Assembly: GCA_902825995.1 (NCBI GenBank)
Contig: CADEDE010000008.1
Span: 1 to 58,954, forward strand
Length of the DNA: 58,954 nt
Origin: an uncultured Burkholderiales bacterium
GTDB lineage: Bacteria > Pseudomonadota > Gammaproteobacteria > Burkholderiales > Burkholderiaceae_C
Reading direction: 5' to 3'
The notes below the pieces were generated by a model. The model saw only the letters and a list, made by a program, of their open reading frames with translations, ran no database searches and was not told the origin of the DNA. The translations under genes and the position numbers were made by a program. Each line of letters begins with the position of its first letter. The first letter of the stretch is position 1. Shown here one piece after another: positions 20,765 through 28,705 of the stretch.

Positions 20765-22092
20765 GCCAGCTCTTCCTTGCGGATGCTGACGATGGGCGCC
20801 AGCACCGTCGGTAGCACCTGCATCTGCGCCAGCGCCTTGCGCAGGCGGCCTTCGACGGTGTCGTGGGTCAGAATGACAAGATCGGTCTGGCGCTCGCCTT
20901 CGGCAGATTCACGTTGCAACACGGCGTCGATCGAGATGCCGTGTTCGGCCAGGATGGTGGTGATCTTCGACAGCACCCCGGCTTCGTCGGCCACCGCCAG
21001 GCGCAGGTAGAAAGCCGTCACCACCTGCTCGATGGCCAGGATCGGCGTATCGGCCATCGCATCGGGCTGGAAGGCCAGGTGCGGCACGCGGTGGTCGGGA
21101 TCGGCGGTTGCCAGGCGCGTGATATCGACCAGGTCGGCGACCACGGCGCTTGCCGTCGGCTCGGCCCCCGCGCCCTTGCCGTAGTAGAGCGTGGTGCCGA
21201 CGGCGTCGCCCTGCACCATCACCGCGTTCATGGCGCCTTCGACATTGGCGATCAGGCGCTTGGCGGGCACCAGCGTCGGATGCACGCGCAACTCGATACC
21301 GTGCTCCCTGCGCTTGGTGATGCCCAGCAATTTGATGCGGTAGCCGAGCTGTTCTGCATAACGGATATCCACCGCGTGCAGCCTGGCGATGCCCTCGACA
21401 TGGGCCTTGTCGAACTGCACCGGCACGCCGAAGGCGATCGCACTCATGATCGTCAGCTTGTGTGCCGCATCGACGCCTTCGATATCGAAAGTCGGGTCGC
21501 TCTCGGCGTAGCCCAGGCGCTGCGCTTCCTTGAGCACGGCGTCGAAGTCCAGGCCCTTGGCGCGCATCTCGGAGAGAATGAAGTTGGTGGTGCCGTTGAT
21601 GATGCCGGCCACCCACTCGATGCGGTTGGCGGTAAGACCCTCGCGCAGGGCCTTGATGATCGGGATACCCCCGGCCACAGCGGCCTCGAAGGCGACCATC
21701 ACGCCGCGCTCGCGCGCCGCGGCAAAGATTTGATTGCCGTGGATGGCCAGCAGCGCTTTGTTGGCAGTCACGACATGCTTGCCCCGGGCGATGGCTTCGA
21801 GCACCAGCGTGCGCGCGATGCCGGTGCCACCGATCAACTCGACGACGATGTCGATGGCGGGATTGGCGATCACGGCGCGCGCATCGGCCACCACCTCGAC
21901 ATGGTCGCCGACGATGCCCTTGGCACGCCGCACATCGCGGGCGGCGACCATCGCGATCTCGATGCCGCGGCCGGCGCGGCGGCGGATCTCCTGCTGGTTG
22001 CGCGCGAGCACCTTGAAGGTGCCCGAGCCGACGGTGCCGACGCCCAGCAGGCCGACCTGGATCGGTTTTAAAGTCGTCGAAGAAGTATTCAC
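20761..22092 (-). CDS. hom: homoserine dehydrogenase
   Basis: Reduces aspartate semialdehyde to homoserine. The protein is 443 residues. The NAD(P) motif GLLGVGTVGSGTF starts near residue 13, the catalytic domain follows, and a C-terminal ACT domain (FYLRLAVADEAGVLSKITTILAEHGISIDAVLQ) is likely to bind threonine as a feedback inhibitor, as in related enzymes. The GTG start at 22092 overlaps the alaA stop (GTGA). Confidence 0.97.
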   Translation of the reverse strand: MNTSSTTLKPIQVGLLGVGTVGSGTFKVLARNQQEIRRRAGRGIEIAMVAARDVRRAKGIVGDHVEVVADARAVIANPAIDIVVELIGGTGIARTLVLEAIARGKHVVTANKALLAIHGNQIFAAARERGVMVAFEAAVAGGIPIIKALREGLTANRIEWVAGIINGTTNFILSEMRAKGLDFDAVLKEAQRLGYAESDPTFDIEGVDAAHKLTIMSAIAFGVPVQFDKAHVEGIARLHAVDIRYAEQLGYRIKLLGITKRREHGIELRVHPTLVPAKRLIANVEGAMNAVMVQGDAVGTTLYYGKGAGAEPTASAVVADLVDITRLATADPDHRVPHLAFQPDAMADTPILAIEQVVTAFYLRLAVADEAGVLSKITTILAEHGISIDAVLQRESAEGERQTDLVILTHDTVEGRLRKALAQMQVLPTVLAPIVSIRKEELA

Positions 22093-23315
22093 TGGTGATG
22101 CCGTTTGCGGTAATGGTCGAGAAAGCGCGCGATGCGGGCGATGGCTTCGCTCAGATCGTCGGAATTGGGCAGGAAAACGACACGGAAATGTTCGTTGTCG
22201 GGCACATTGAAGCCCGAGCCCTGCACGATCAGCACCTTTTCCTCGGCCAACAGCTCATAGGCGAACTGCTGGTCGTCCTGGATCGGGTAGAGCTTGGGGT
22301 CGAGGCGCGGAAACATATACAACGCGGCCTTGGGCTTGACCACGCTGAGGCCGGGAATCTGCGTCAGCAGCGCGTAGGCCAGATCACGCTGGCGGCACAG
22401 GCGCCCGCTCGGCGCGACCAGATCCTTGATGCTCTGGTAGCCGCCGAGCGCGGTCTGGATCGCCAACTGTCCCGGCGTATTGGCGCACAGGCGCATGGAG
22501 GCCAGCATATTCAGGCCTTCGATGTAGTCCCTGGCATGGCGCTTGTCGCCCGACACCACCATCCAGCCGGCGCGGTAGCCGCAGGAGCGGTAGTTCTTGC
22601 TCAAACCGTTGAAGGTCACGAACAACACGTCGTCGGCGAGCGAGGCGATGCTGGTGTGCGTATGGCCGTCGTACAGCGTCTTGTCGTAGATCTCGTCGGC
22701 AAAGACGATCAGCTGGTGCTGGCGGGCGATGTCGACGATGCCTTGCAACACATCGTCGGGATAGAGCGCGCCAGTCGGGTTGTTCGGGTTGATGACGACA
22801 ATGGCCTTGGTCTTCGGTGTCACCTTTTTCCGGATGTCGTCCAGGTCAGGCAGCCAGCCCGCGCCTTCGTCACAGCGGTAGTGCACCGGCGTGCCGCTCG
22901 ACAGCGACACCACCGCGGTGTAGAGCGGATAGTCGGGTGACGGGATCAGCACTTCGTCGCCGGTATCGAGCAACGCATTCATACTCATCGCAATCAACTC
23001 GGAGGCCCCATTGCCGAGATAGACGTCATCGACCGTGACCCCGGCCACGCGCTTTTCCTGGGTGTAGTGCACCACCGCCTTGCGCGGCGCAAACAGGCCC
23101 TTGCTGTCGGTGTAGCCCGCCGCGTGCGGCACGTTGCGGATCATGTCCTGCACGATCTCGTCGGGCGGCTCGAGGCCGAACGCGGCGATATTGCCGATAT
23201 TGAGCTTGATGATCTTGTGGCCCTCGTCCTCCATCTGGCGGGCCTTGTCGAGAACCGGCCCACGGATGTCGTAGCCGACCTTGGCGAGCTTGGCGGATTT
23301 GGTAATGGGCTTCAC
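22089..23315 (-). CDS. alaA: pyridoxal-phosphate aminotransferase AlaA-like (glutamate-pyruvate)
   Basis: Fold-type I aminotransferase closely resembling E. coli AlaA: YDIRGPVLDKAR near the start, NPNNPTGALYPDD, the PLP-lysine segment TFNGLSKNYRSCGYRAGWM, and ASMRLCANTPGQLAIQTALGG. It makes alanine from pyruvate and glutamate. A GTG at 23315 aligns the N-terminus (VKPITKSAKLAKVGYDIRG) with E. coli AlaA. A second GTG at 23354 would add 13 residues and reach the divergent gene. It is the first gene of the alaA-hom-thrC-moeA-moaD-moaE-crcB run. Confidence 0.92.
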   Translation of the reverse strand: MKPITKSAKLAKVGYDIRGPVLDKARQMEDEGHKIIKLNIGNIAAFGLEPPDEIVQDMIRNVPHAAGYTDSKGLFAPRKAVVHYTQEKRVAGVTVDDVYLGNGASELIAMSMNALLDTGDEVLIPSPDYPLYTAVVSLSSGTPVHYRCDEGAGWLPDLDDIRKKVTPKTKAIVVINPNNPTGALYPDDVLQGIVDIARQHQLIVFADEIYDKTLYDGHTHTSIASLADDVLFVTFNGLSKNYRSCGYRAGWMVVSGDKRHARDYIEGLNMLASMRLCANTPGQLAIQTALGGYQSIKDLVAPSGRLCRQRDLAYALLTQIPGLSVVKPKAALYMFPRLDPKLYPIQDDQQFAYELLAEEKVLIVQGSGFNVPDNEHFRVVFLPNSDDLSEAIARIARFLDHYRKRHHQ

Positions 23316-23341
23316 GGAACCGGGCTGGTGACTGAGGAAAT

Positions 23342-23347
23342 TAGAAT
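23342..23347 (+). promoter_or_regulatory. possible -10 element for the Mth938-like gene
   Basis: TAGAAT ends 9 bases before the ATG at 23357, which would place transcription start at or next to the start codon (leaderless mRNA). No convincing -35 is seen. The AT-rich 40 bases here also separate the divergent alaA. Confidence 0.35.
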
Positions 23348-23356
23348 TATCCACGC

Positions 23357-23737
23357 ATGAAGTTCCAACCCGACAGCCTCGCCGGCACCAACACCATCTC
23401 GCGCCACGAGCGCGGCCAGGTGTGGGTCAATGGCGTACGTTGGGGCCACAGCGTGCTGGTGCCCTGGCGCGGCGATGTGCGGCCCTGGCCCCTCGACGAG
23501 CTGTCGGCGCTGGCGGCGACGCACTTCGAGCAAGTGCTGGCATTGAAGCCCGAGCTGGTGATATTCGGCAGCGGCGAACGCCTGCAGTTCGTCGCGCCGG
23601 CGACATACCGCGCACTGATCGATGCCCGCATCGGCCTCGAAACCATGGACACGGCGGCCGCCTGCCGTACCTACAACGTGCTGGCCAGCGAGGGGCGCTC
23701 GGTCGTTGCCGCCTTGCTGCTGCCGCCCAAGCCCTGA
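23357..23737 (+). CDS. Mth938-like (DUF498/NDUFAF3-like) protein
   Basis: A 126-residue protein of the Mth938-like domain family: VNGVRWGHSVLVPWRGDVRPWPL, then LKPELVIFGSGERLQFVAP, and GLETMDTAAACRTYNVLASEGRSVVAALLLP. The mitochondrial relative NDUFAF3 assists complex I assembly; the bacterial role is not established. It is divergent from alaA and followed by a 160-base gap before bcp. Confidence 0.88.
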   Translation: MKFQPDSLAGTNTISRHERGQVWVNGVRWGHSVLVPWRGDVRPWPLDELSALAATHFEQVLALKPELVIFGSGERLQFVAPATYRALIDARIGLETMDTAAACRTYNVLASEGRSVVAALLLPPKP

Positions 23738-23845
23738 ATCGACCACCCCTTAACGTCTGTGGCGGCCCCTGCAAGGGCCCTTGGGATGGCAATCCGCTCA
23801 GGGCGACCCGGTGCTGGGCGCAGGCAAGGGCCATGCCAGCACCCT

Positions 23846-23866
23846 TATAATTGCAGGTTGAACCTG
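23846..23866 (+). promoter_or_regulatory. promoter with overlapping palindrome upstream of bcp
   Basis: A perfect -10 TATAAT at 23846-23851 is followed after 2 bases by a perfect inverted repeat CAGGTT-G-AACCTG at 23854-23866. The palindrome spans the expected transcription start, a typical repressor-operator position. No -35 consensus is visible. It probably drives bcp-phoH. Confidence 0.5.
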
Positions 23867-23898
23867 TTTGCGCAGGTGATCACTGCCACTCGACGCCC

Positions 23899-24375
23899 AT
23901 GACGCCAGCCCTCAACAAAGCCTTGCCGGAATTTGAAGCGCTTGCCACCAGCGGCCTGAAGATCGGCCCGGAGACGTTTCACAAGCAGGCTGTGGTGCTG
24001 TATTTCTACCCGAAAGACAACACCCCCGGCTGCACCACCGAAGCGATGCAGTTCCGCGACCGCCACAAGGATTTCATCAAGGCCGGTGCATTGGTACTCG
24101 GCGTGTCGCGCGACAACATGGCTTCACACGAGAAATTCAAGCAGAACCTCGAGTTGCCCTTCGAGCTGATCGCCGACACCGAAGAAAAGCTCTGCCACAT
24201 GTTCGGCGTGGTTAAGAACAAGATCATGTACGGCAAGAAGGTCAAGGGCATCGAGCGCAGCACCTTCCTGATCGACGCCGAGGGCGTGCTGCGCGGCGAG
24301 TGGCGGGGCATCAAGGTCGCCGGCCATGTGGACGAGGTGCTCAAGGCCGTCACGCTGCTGAAGAAGGCCGCCTGA
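23899..24375 (+). CDS. bcp: thioredoxin-dependent peroxiredoxin (Bcp/PrxQ)
   Basis: A 158-residue AhpC/TSA-family peroxidase that reduces hydroperoxides with thioredoxin. The peroxidatic cysteine is in YPKDNTPGCTTEA. The position five residues later, a resolving cysteine in E. coli Bcp, is methionine or alanine here (GCTTEAMQF), so this looks like a one-cysteine form or one using another partner; a further Cys is in EEKLCHMFGV. The start MTPALNKALPEFEAL at 23899 matches the family; the in-frame start at 23851 overlaps the promoter. Confidence 0.93.
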   Translation: MTPALNKALPEFEALATSGLKIGPETFHKQAVVLYFYPKDNTPGCTTEAMQFRDRHKDFIKAGALVLGVSRDNMASHEKFKQNLELPFELIADTEEKLCHMFGVVKNKIMYGKKVKGIERSTFLIDAEGVLRGEWRGIKVAGHVDEVLKAVTLLKKAA

Positions 24376-24381
24376 CCCGCA

Positions 24382-26019
24382 ATGCCCCTGCCCAAGCCTC
24401 CCGCCCGCAAAGCCACCTTCCTCGCCCCCGCTGACTTCGAAGCCCAGGCCGCCCCCCGAACGCCCCTGCGCTCGACCCAATCGCAGGCCAGTTTCGACGA
24501 GCCGGCCGCTGGCCTGTTCGACAGCGGCGCGAGTGTTGCCGCGCCGCCGTTGCCTTTGCCGATACCCAGCGCCAGCGCGCCCTTGCGGGTGCCACAGGCC
24601 CAGGCCAAACCGCGCAAGCCGCACGGCACCGGCCCGGTCAAGCTCTTCGTGCTCGATACCAATGTACTGATGCACGACCCGACTTGCCTGTTCCGCTTCG
24701 AAGAGCACGATATCTACCTGCCGATGATCACGCTCGAAGAGCTTGACGGCCACAAAAAAGGCATGAGCGAGGTTTCGCGCAATGTGCGCCAGGTCAGCCG
24801 CGATCTCGACGTGCTGGCCGCCGACGGCCTGCGCGACCCCAAGGAAGGCATTCCGCTGGCCAAGACCGGGCACCGCGAAGCCGGCGGGAAACTCTTCTTC
24901 CAGACCACCCTGCTCGATGTGAAATTGCCCGCCGGCCTGCCGCAGGGCAAGGCCGACAACCAGATCCTCGGCGTGGTGATGAGCCTACGCGAGCAACTGC
25001 CGCAGCGTGAAGTCGTGCTGGTGTCCAAGGACATCAATATGCGCGTCAAGGCGCGCGCCCTGGGCCTGCCGGCCGAGGACTATTTCAACGACAAGACGCT
25101 CGAAGACGGCGACCTGCTCTACACCGGCGTGTTGCCGCTGCCCTCGGATTTCTGGGAGCGCCACGGCAAGACGATGGAGAGCTGGCAGCAAGGCGGCCAC
25201 ACTTTCTACCGCATCGCCGGGCCGATGGTGCCGGTGCTGATGGTCAACCAGTTCGTCTATCTGGAAACGCCAGGTGCGGCGCCGCTGTATGCGCGGGTGA
25301 CCGAGATCACCGGAAAGACTGCGGTGCTGAAAACGCTGAAGGAATACACCCACCAGAAGAACGCCGTGTGGGGCGTCACCGCGCGCAACCGCGAGCAGAA
25401 CTTTGCGCTGAACCTGCTGATGGACCCGGAGTGCGACTTCATCACGCTCACCGGCACCGCCGGCACCGGCAAGACCCTGATGACCCTGGCCGCCGGCCTG
25501 GCACAGGTGATGGACGACCGCCGCTACAGCGAAATCATCGTCACCCGCGTCACCGTGCCGGTGGGCGAGGATATCGGCTTCCTGCCTGGCACCGAAGAGG
25601 AAAAGATGGGCCCCTGGATGGGCGCGCTGGATGACAACCTCGAAGTCCTCTCGCGCAGCGATTCGAGTGCCGGCGAATGGGGCCGCGCCGCCACCAATGA
25701 CCTGGTGCGCAGCAAGATCAAGATCAAGAGCCTGAACTTCATGCGCGGGCGCACCTTCCTGAACAAATTCGTGCTGATCGACGAGGCGCAGAACCTGACG
25801 CCCAAGCAGATGAAGACCCTGATCACGCGCGCCGGGCCAGGCACCAAGATCGTCTGCCTCGGTAACCTGGCGCAGATCGATACGCCCTACCTGACCGAAG
25901 GCAGTTCGGGCCTGACCTATGCCGTCGATCGCTTCAAGGGCTGGCCGCACGGCGGCCACGTGATGCTGGCGCGCGGCGAGCGTTCGCGCCTGGCCGACTT
26001 CGCTTCCGAGGTGCTCTGA
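24382..26019 (+). CDS. PIN-PhoH fusion ATPase (PhoH2-type)
   Basis: A 545-residue protein. A Pro/Ala-rich leader spans about 1-80. The PIN ribonuclease domain at about 87-235 has acidic residues in LFVLDTNVLMHDP, LEELDGHK and LVSKDINMRVKA. The PhoH ATPase has Walker A GTAGTGKT at 358-365 and Walker B VLIDEAQN near 464-471. PhoH2 proteins are described as RNA helicase/nucleases. It begins 6 bases after bcp, so the two are likely co-transcribed. After its stop, 26020-26143 has no clear gene or strong terminator. Confidence 0.93.
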   Translation: MPLPKPPARKATFLAPADFEAQAAPRTPLRSTQSQASFDEPAAGLFDSGASVAAPPLPLPIPSASAPLRVPQAQAKPRKPHGTGPVKLFVLDTNVLMHDPTCLFRFEEHDIYLPMITLEELDGHKKGMSEVSRNVRQVSRDLDVLAADGLRDPKEGIPLAKTGHREAGGKLFFQTTLLDVKLPAGLPQGKADNQILGVVMSLREQLPQREVVLVSKDINMRVKARALGLPAEDYFNDKTLEDGDLLYTGVLPLPSDFWERHGKTMESWQQGGHTFYRIAGPMVPVLMVNQFVYLETPGAAPLYARVTEITGKTAVLKTLKEYTHQKNAVWGVTARNREQNFALNLLMDPECDFITLTGTAGTGKTLMTLAAGLAQVMDDRRYSEIIVTRVTVPVGEDIGFLPGTEEEKMGPWMGALDDNLEVLSRSDSSAGEWGRAATNDLVRSKIKIKSLNFMRGRTFLNKFVLIDEAQNLTPKQMKTLITRAGPGTKIVCLGNLAQIDTPYLTEGSSGLTYAVDRFKGWPHGGHVMLARGERSRLADFASEVL

Positions 26020-26143
26020 TTCGCGATCGACCGAGCCGAGATGATTCTGGCTGTCCCAAGAGACGTGTTCAGCCGGCGGTTGGTGGGCTGATCGCTTCGA
26101 GATACATGACAGGAGTCTTCGCCATCGACGCAATGCGCGTGGC

Positions 26144-26350
26144 GTGGTTCAACCGGTAACTCCCGTGACACGCCCATTTCGCCTAGCGCTCTTCGCGGTA
26201 CTAATGCGCTTGGCCGCGCTGACATTCGCGCTCATTGGCGTAGTCGTTGTTCCTGTGTATGCAACTTTCATGGTGGTCTGGATGCACGCGCCTATCGGTA
26301 AGGTGCTTGTCTTCGCCATGATCACGGTCGCAATATTGCTGCGCTCGTGG
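26144..26350 (+). pseudogene. possible truncated small membrane protein
   Basis: A plus-strand frame encodes two strongly hydrophobic segments (RLALFAVLMRLAALTFALIG and VLVFAMITVAILLRSW) and then runs into sequence antisense to the integrase remnant, where it becomes Arg-rich and meaningless. Base composition here is less GC-rich than in the neighbours. It may be the 5' part of a gene cut when the integrated element was lost. It overlaps the non-homologous tail of the integrase frame on the other strand; only one of the two can be real here. Confidence 0.35.
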
Positions 26351-26991
26351 AAGATCGCATCTTCAAAGATCGCATCCAGGCGCTGCCGCAGGCGGCGGAC
26401 GGTTTCCTGCACGCGCTCGCTCTTGAGGTTGCGCGCGCGCTCGTGCGGCTTCACGTCAAGCAACGCCGTCAGCAGTTCGGGCGGCGTGATGGCGCCGATC
26501 GCCTTGTTCCAGATTGTCGGCGGGCCATGGTTCTCCAAGCTGGAAATCCACTGCGCGGCATGCTTCGTGGTCTTCGTCGGCTCAATCACGCGCTCGTGAT
26601 AGTCGCGGGCACAACGCTTCAGCGTCCAGTGGTCGATCGCGCGCTCGGCCTTCTTGGCCTCCTCGGCCTTACGCATGGCATCGCGGTCGTCGTCACGCGC
26701 GTCGATCGGGTCAATGCGGTTGCGCAGCAGTTCGCGGGCGCGGTGCACAGCCTGACGGGCGCAATCGAGTGTTTCGCCGGCCTGCTTGGTGCTGCCGCGA
26801 TGCGCGACACCCAGGCCCATTTCGCGCCGCCGGCCACTCGGCGACGTGTACCGCAAGACCCAAGAGCACCCGGCGTCGCTGACGCGCAGCAACAGCCCGC
26901 CGCCATCCGCATGATCGCCCTTGCGTGCGTTCTGGACCTCGCGCGCAGTGAGCAGGTGGAGCCTTGCAGCGGTCCGCTTTGAAGTCGCCAT
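26149..26991 (-). pseudogene. truncated tyrosine-recombinase integrase (P4 type)
   Basis: From MATSKRTAARLHLLTAREVQ at 26991 the product has the N-terminal arm-binding domain (ADGGGLLLRVSDAGCSWVLRYTSPSGRRREMGLG) and the core-binding region (HWTLKRCARDYHERVIEPTKTTKHAAQWISSLENH) of P4-like integrases. Recognisable similarity stops near 26340 (RLDAIFEDAIFHE). The remaining residues are low-complexity read-through of unrelated DNA. The whole catalytic domain with the R-H-R-Y residues is missing, so it cannot recombine DNA. It starts 178 bases downstream of tRNA-Ser in the same orientation, the classic position of a tRNA-targeted integrase. Confidence 0.85.
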
Positions 26992-27048
26992 GATTTCCTT
27001 TCCCCCAGCCATTCCCCCACCAAATTGCGAGAGCGTGGCGCACGACGT

Positions 27049-27151
27049 TGCACGGTCAGTGCACGATGCTGAGTGTGTGGCGGGGAAAAGATGTCGTCAA
27101 ATCAACGACTTAGGACTGATCCCGCTGCACGTATCTGCACTGTTGTGCACG
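27049..27151. repeat. iterated TGCACG motifs between integrase remnant and tRNA-Ser
   Basis: TGCACG occurs at 27049, 27060, 27126 and 27146, with TGCACT at 27136. Several sit in small palindromes (GTGCAC). The spacing and position, between the 3' end of the tRNA and the integrase start, fit arm-type integrase or excisionase binding sites or an integrase operator, but this is inference. Confidence 0.5.
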
Positions 27152-27168
27152 TTGGGGAAACAGTATCC

Positions 27169-27261
27169 TGGCGGAGTCGGAGGGATTCGAACCCTCGATG
27201 CAGGTTTTGCCCACATACTCCCTTAGCAGGGGAGCACCTTCGGCCACTCGGTCACGACTCC
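27169..27261 (-). tRNA. tRNA-Ser (anticodon GCU)
   Basis: The acceptor stem GGAGTCG pairs exactly with CGACTCC, and the 3' CCA is encoded. The anticodon stem-loop holds CTGCTAA (anticodon GCT). There is a long class II variable arm (GTGGG/CCTGC) and a T-arm GAGGGTTCGAATCCCTC. It reads AGC/AGU codons. It lies after lysC in the same orientation and served as the attachment site of the lost element. Confidence 0.97.
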
Positions 27262-27290
27262 AGTGCGGCGGATTCTAGTTCAGGCTCTCA

Positions 27291-27365
27291 GGCCTGCGCC
27301 GGGCCGCCCCCAGCGGCCTGAGCTCCCCGCGGGGGGCGCGAACGCAGCGAGCTTGGGGTTGTCAT
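27291..27365 (-). repeat. GC-rich ATGACAACCCC-type dispersed repeat at the lysC 3' end
   Basis: Read on the minus strand it begins ATGACAACCCCAAGCTCGC, overlapping the lysC TGA, and encodes a short open frame starting MTTPSSLRSRPPRG. It contains a CCCCGCGGGG palindrome and GGCC-rich arms, and may act as a terminator. Its 5' part resembles the element at 31581-31657 after cysS. I recall similar sequences as intergenic repeats in Comamonadaceae. Confidence 0.6.
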
Positions 27366-28633
27366 GTCGCCGGCTCGCCGTCGAGCTCGAAGGTTCGGTG
27401 CAGCGCCCGCACCGCCAGTTCCATGTACTTCTCGTCGATAACCACGCTGGTCTTGATCTCGCTCGTCGAGATCATCTGGATATTGATGCCCTCCTCGCTC
27501 AGCGTGCGGAACATCGTCGCGGCCACGCCGACGTGGCTCTTCATGCCGATGCCGACGATGCTGACCTTGCAGATGCGCGGATCGCCGGTGACTTCGGCCG
27601 CGCCGGTGGCCGGCGCCACCTGGGACTTCAAAAGATCGAGCGTGCGCTGATAGTCATTGCGGTGCACGGTGAAAGAGAAATCGGTCTTGCCGTCGTGCGA
27701 GACGTTCTGGATGATCACGTCCACATCGATATTGGCTTCGGCGACCGCGCCCAGGATGCGGTAGGCCACGCCCGGCTTGTCGGGCACGCCGAGCACGGTG
27801 ACCTTGGCTTCGTCGCGGTTGAAGGCGATGCCGGAGACGACGGCTTGTTCCATATTGGCTTCTTCCTCAAAAGTGATCAGGGTGCCCGATTTGGCTTCCT
27901 CTTCGATCGGGATATCCCACTCGGTAAAGCTCGACAGAACGCGCAGCGGCACGCGGTATTTGCCGGCGAACTCCACGCTGCGGATCTGCAGCACCTTGCT
28001 GCCCAGGCTGGCCATTTCGAGCATTTCCTCGAAACTGATGGTCGCCAGGCGGCGCGCTTCGGGCACCACGCGCGGGTCGGTCGTATAGACGCCATCCACA
28101 TCGGTATAAATCAGGCACTCGGCGGCCTTCATCGCCGCGGCGATCGCCACCGCCGAGGTATCGCTGCCGCCGCGGCCCAGCGTGGTCACGCGGCCCTGGC
28201 TGTCGATGCCCTGAAAGCCGGTGACGATGACCACGCGGCCGGCGGCCAGATCGGCGCGCACCTTCTTGTCGTCGATGCTCTCGATGCGTGCCTTGGTATA
28301 GGCCGAATCGGTGACGATCGGCACTTGCCAGCCGGCGTAGCTCACCGCTTCCAAGCCCTCGGCCATCAGCGCGATGGCCAACAGGCCCACCGAAACCTGC
28401 TCCCCGGTGGCGGCAAGGGCATCCAGTTCGCGCATCACCGCGGTGCTGGTCTGCGCCGGTTGCAGCTCCTTGGCCAGGCCGAGCAGGCGGTTGGTTTCGC
28501 CGCTCATCGCCGAGGGCACGACCACGATCTGGTGCCCGGCACGAACCCATTTAGCGACCCGCTTGGCAACGCTGCGGATGCGCTCGGTGGAGCCCATCGA
28601 GGTGCCGCCGTATTTGTGAACGATCAGAGCCAT
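27362..28633 (-). CDS. lysC: aspartate kinase
   Basis: Phosphorylates aspartate, the entry to lysine, methionine and threonine synthesis. The protein is 423 residues. The N-terminal kinase signature is KYGGTSMGSTERI, with GRGGSDTSAVA near 150. Two C-terminal ACT domains (VTVLGVPDKPGVAYRILG and VSIVGIGMKSHVGVAATMF) give allosteric control. It is monofunctional, and the length fits the lysine/threonine-sensitive beta/gamma-proteobacterial type. It is last in the run cysS-alkA-accA-tilS-lysC and directly upstream of tRNA-Ser. Confidence 0.97.
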   Translation of the reverse strand: MALIVHKYGGTSMGSTERIRSVAKRVAKWVRAGHQIVVVPSAMSGETNRLLGLAKELQPAQTSTAVMRELDALAATGEQVSVGLLAIALMAEGLEAVSYAGWQVPIVTDSAYTKARIESIDDKKVRADLAAGRVVIVTGFQGIDSQGRVTTLGRGGSDTSAVAIAAAMKAAECLIYTDVDGVYTTDPRVVPEARRLATISFEEMLEMASLGSKVLQIRSVEFAGKYRVPLRVLSSFTEWDIPIEEEAKSGTLITFEEEANMEQAVVSGIAFNRDEAKVTVLGVPDKPGVAYRILGAVAEANIDVDVIIQNVSHDGKTDFSFTVHRNDYQRTLDLLKSQVAPATGAAEVTGDPRICKVSIVGIGMKSHVGVAATMFRTLSEEGINIQMISTSEIKTSVVIDEKYMELAVRALHRTFELDGEPAT

Positions 28634-28669
28634 AGGTAAAACGCGAAACTGAGTCGGCGAAAGCCTTTG

Positions 28670-28675
28670 ATTGTA
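28670..28675 (-). promoter_or_regulatory. possible -10 element for lysC
   Basis: TACAAT on the minus strand in the 72-base gap between tilS and lysC, 36 bases before the lysC start. No -35 consensus. It suggests lysC may have its own promoter besides read-through from accA-tilS. Confidence 0.4.
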
Positions 28676-28705
28676 TCGGCGACCCTCGGCGCGCCCTGCC
28701 TCACC

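Noticed and set aside
24982-26133. Antisense frame to the PhoH gene as a real gene
   Set aside because: It is a reverse-frame shadow of a strongly conserved ATPase and shows no recognisable motif.
26020-27361. Intact genomic island or prophage
   Set aside because: Only about 650 bases of integrase coding sequence remain; no catalytic domain, no cargo genes and no second attachment repeat could be found.
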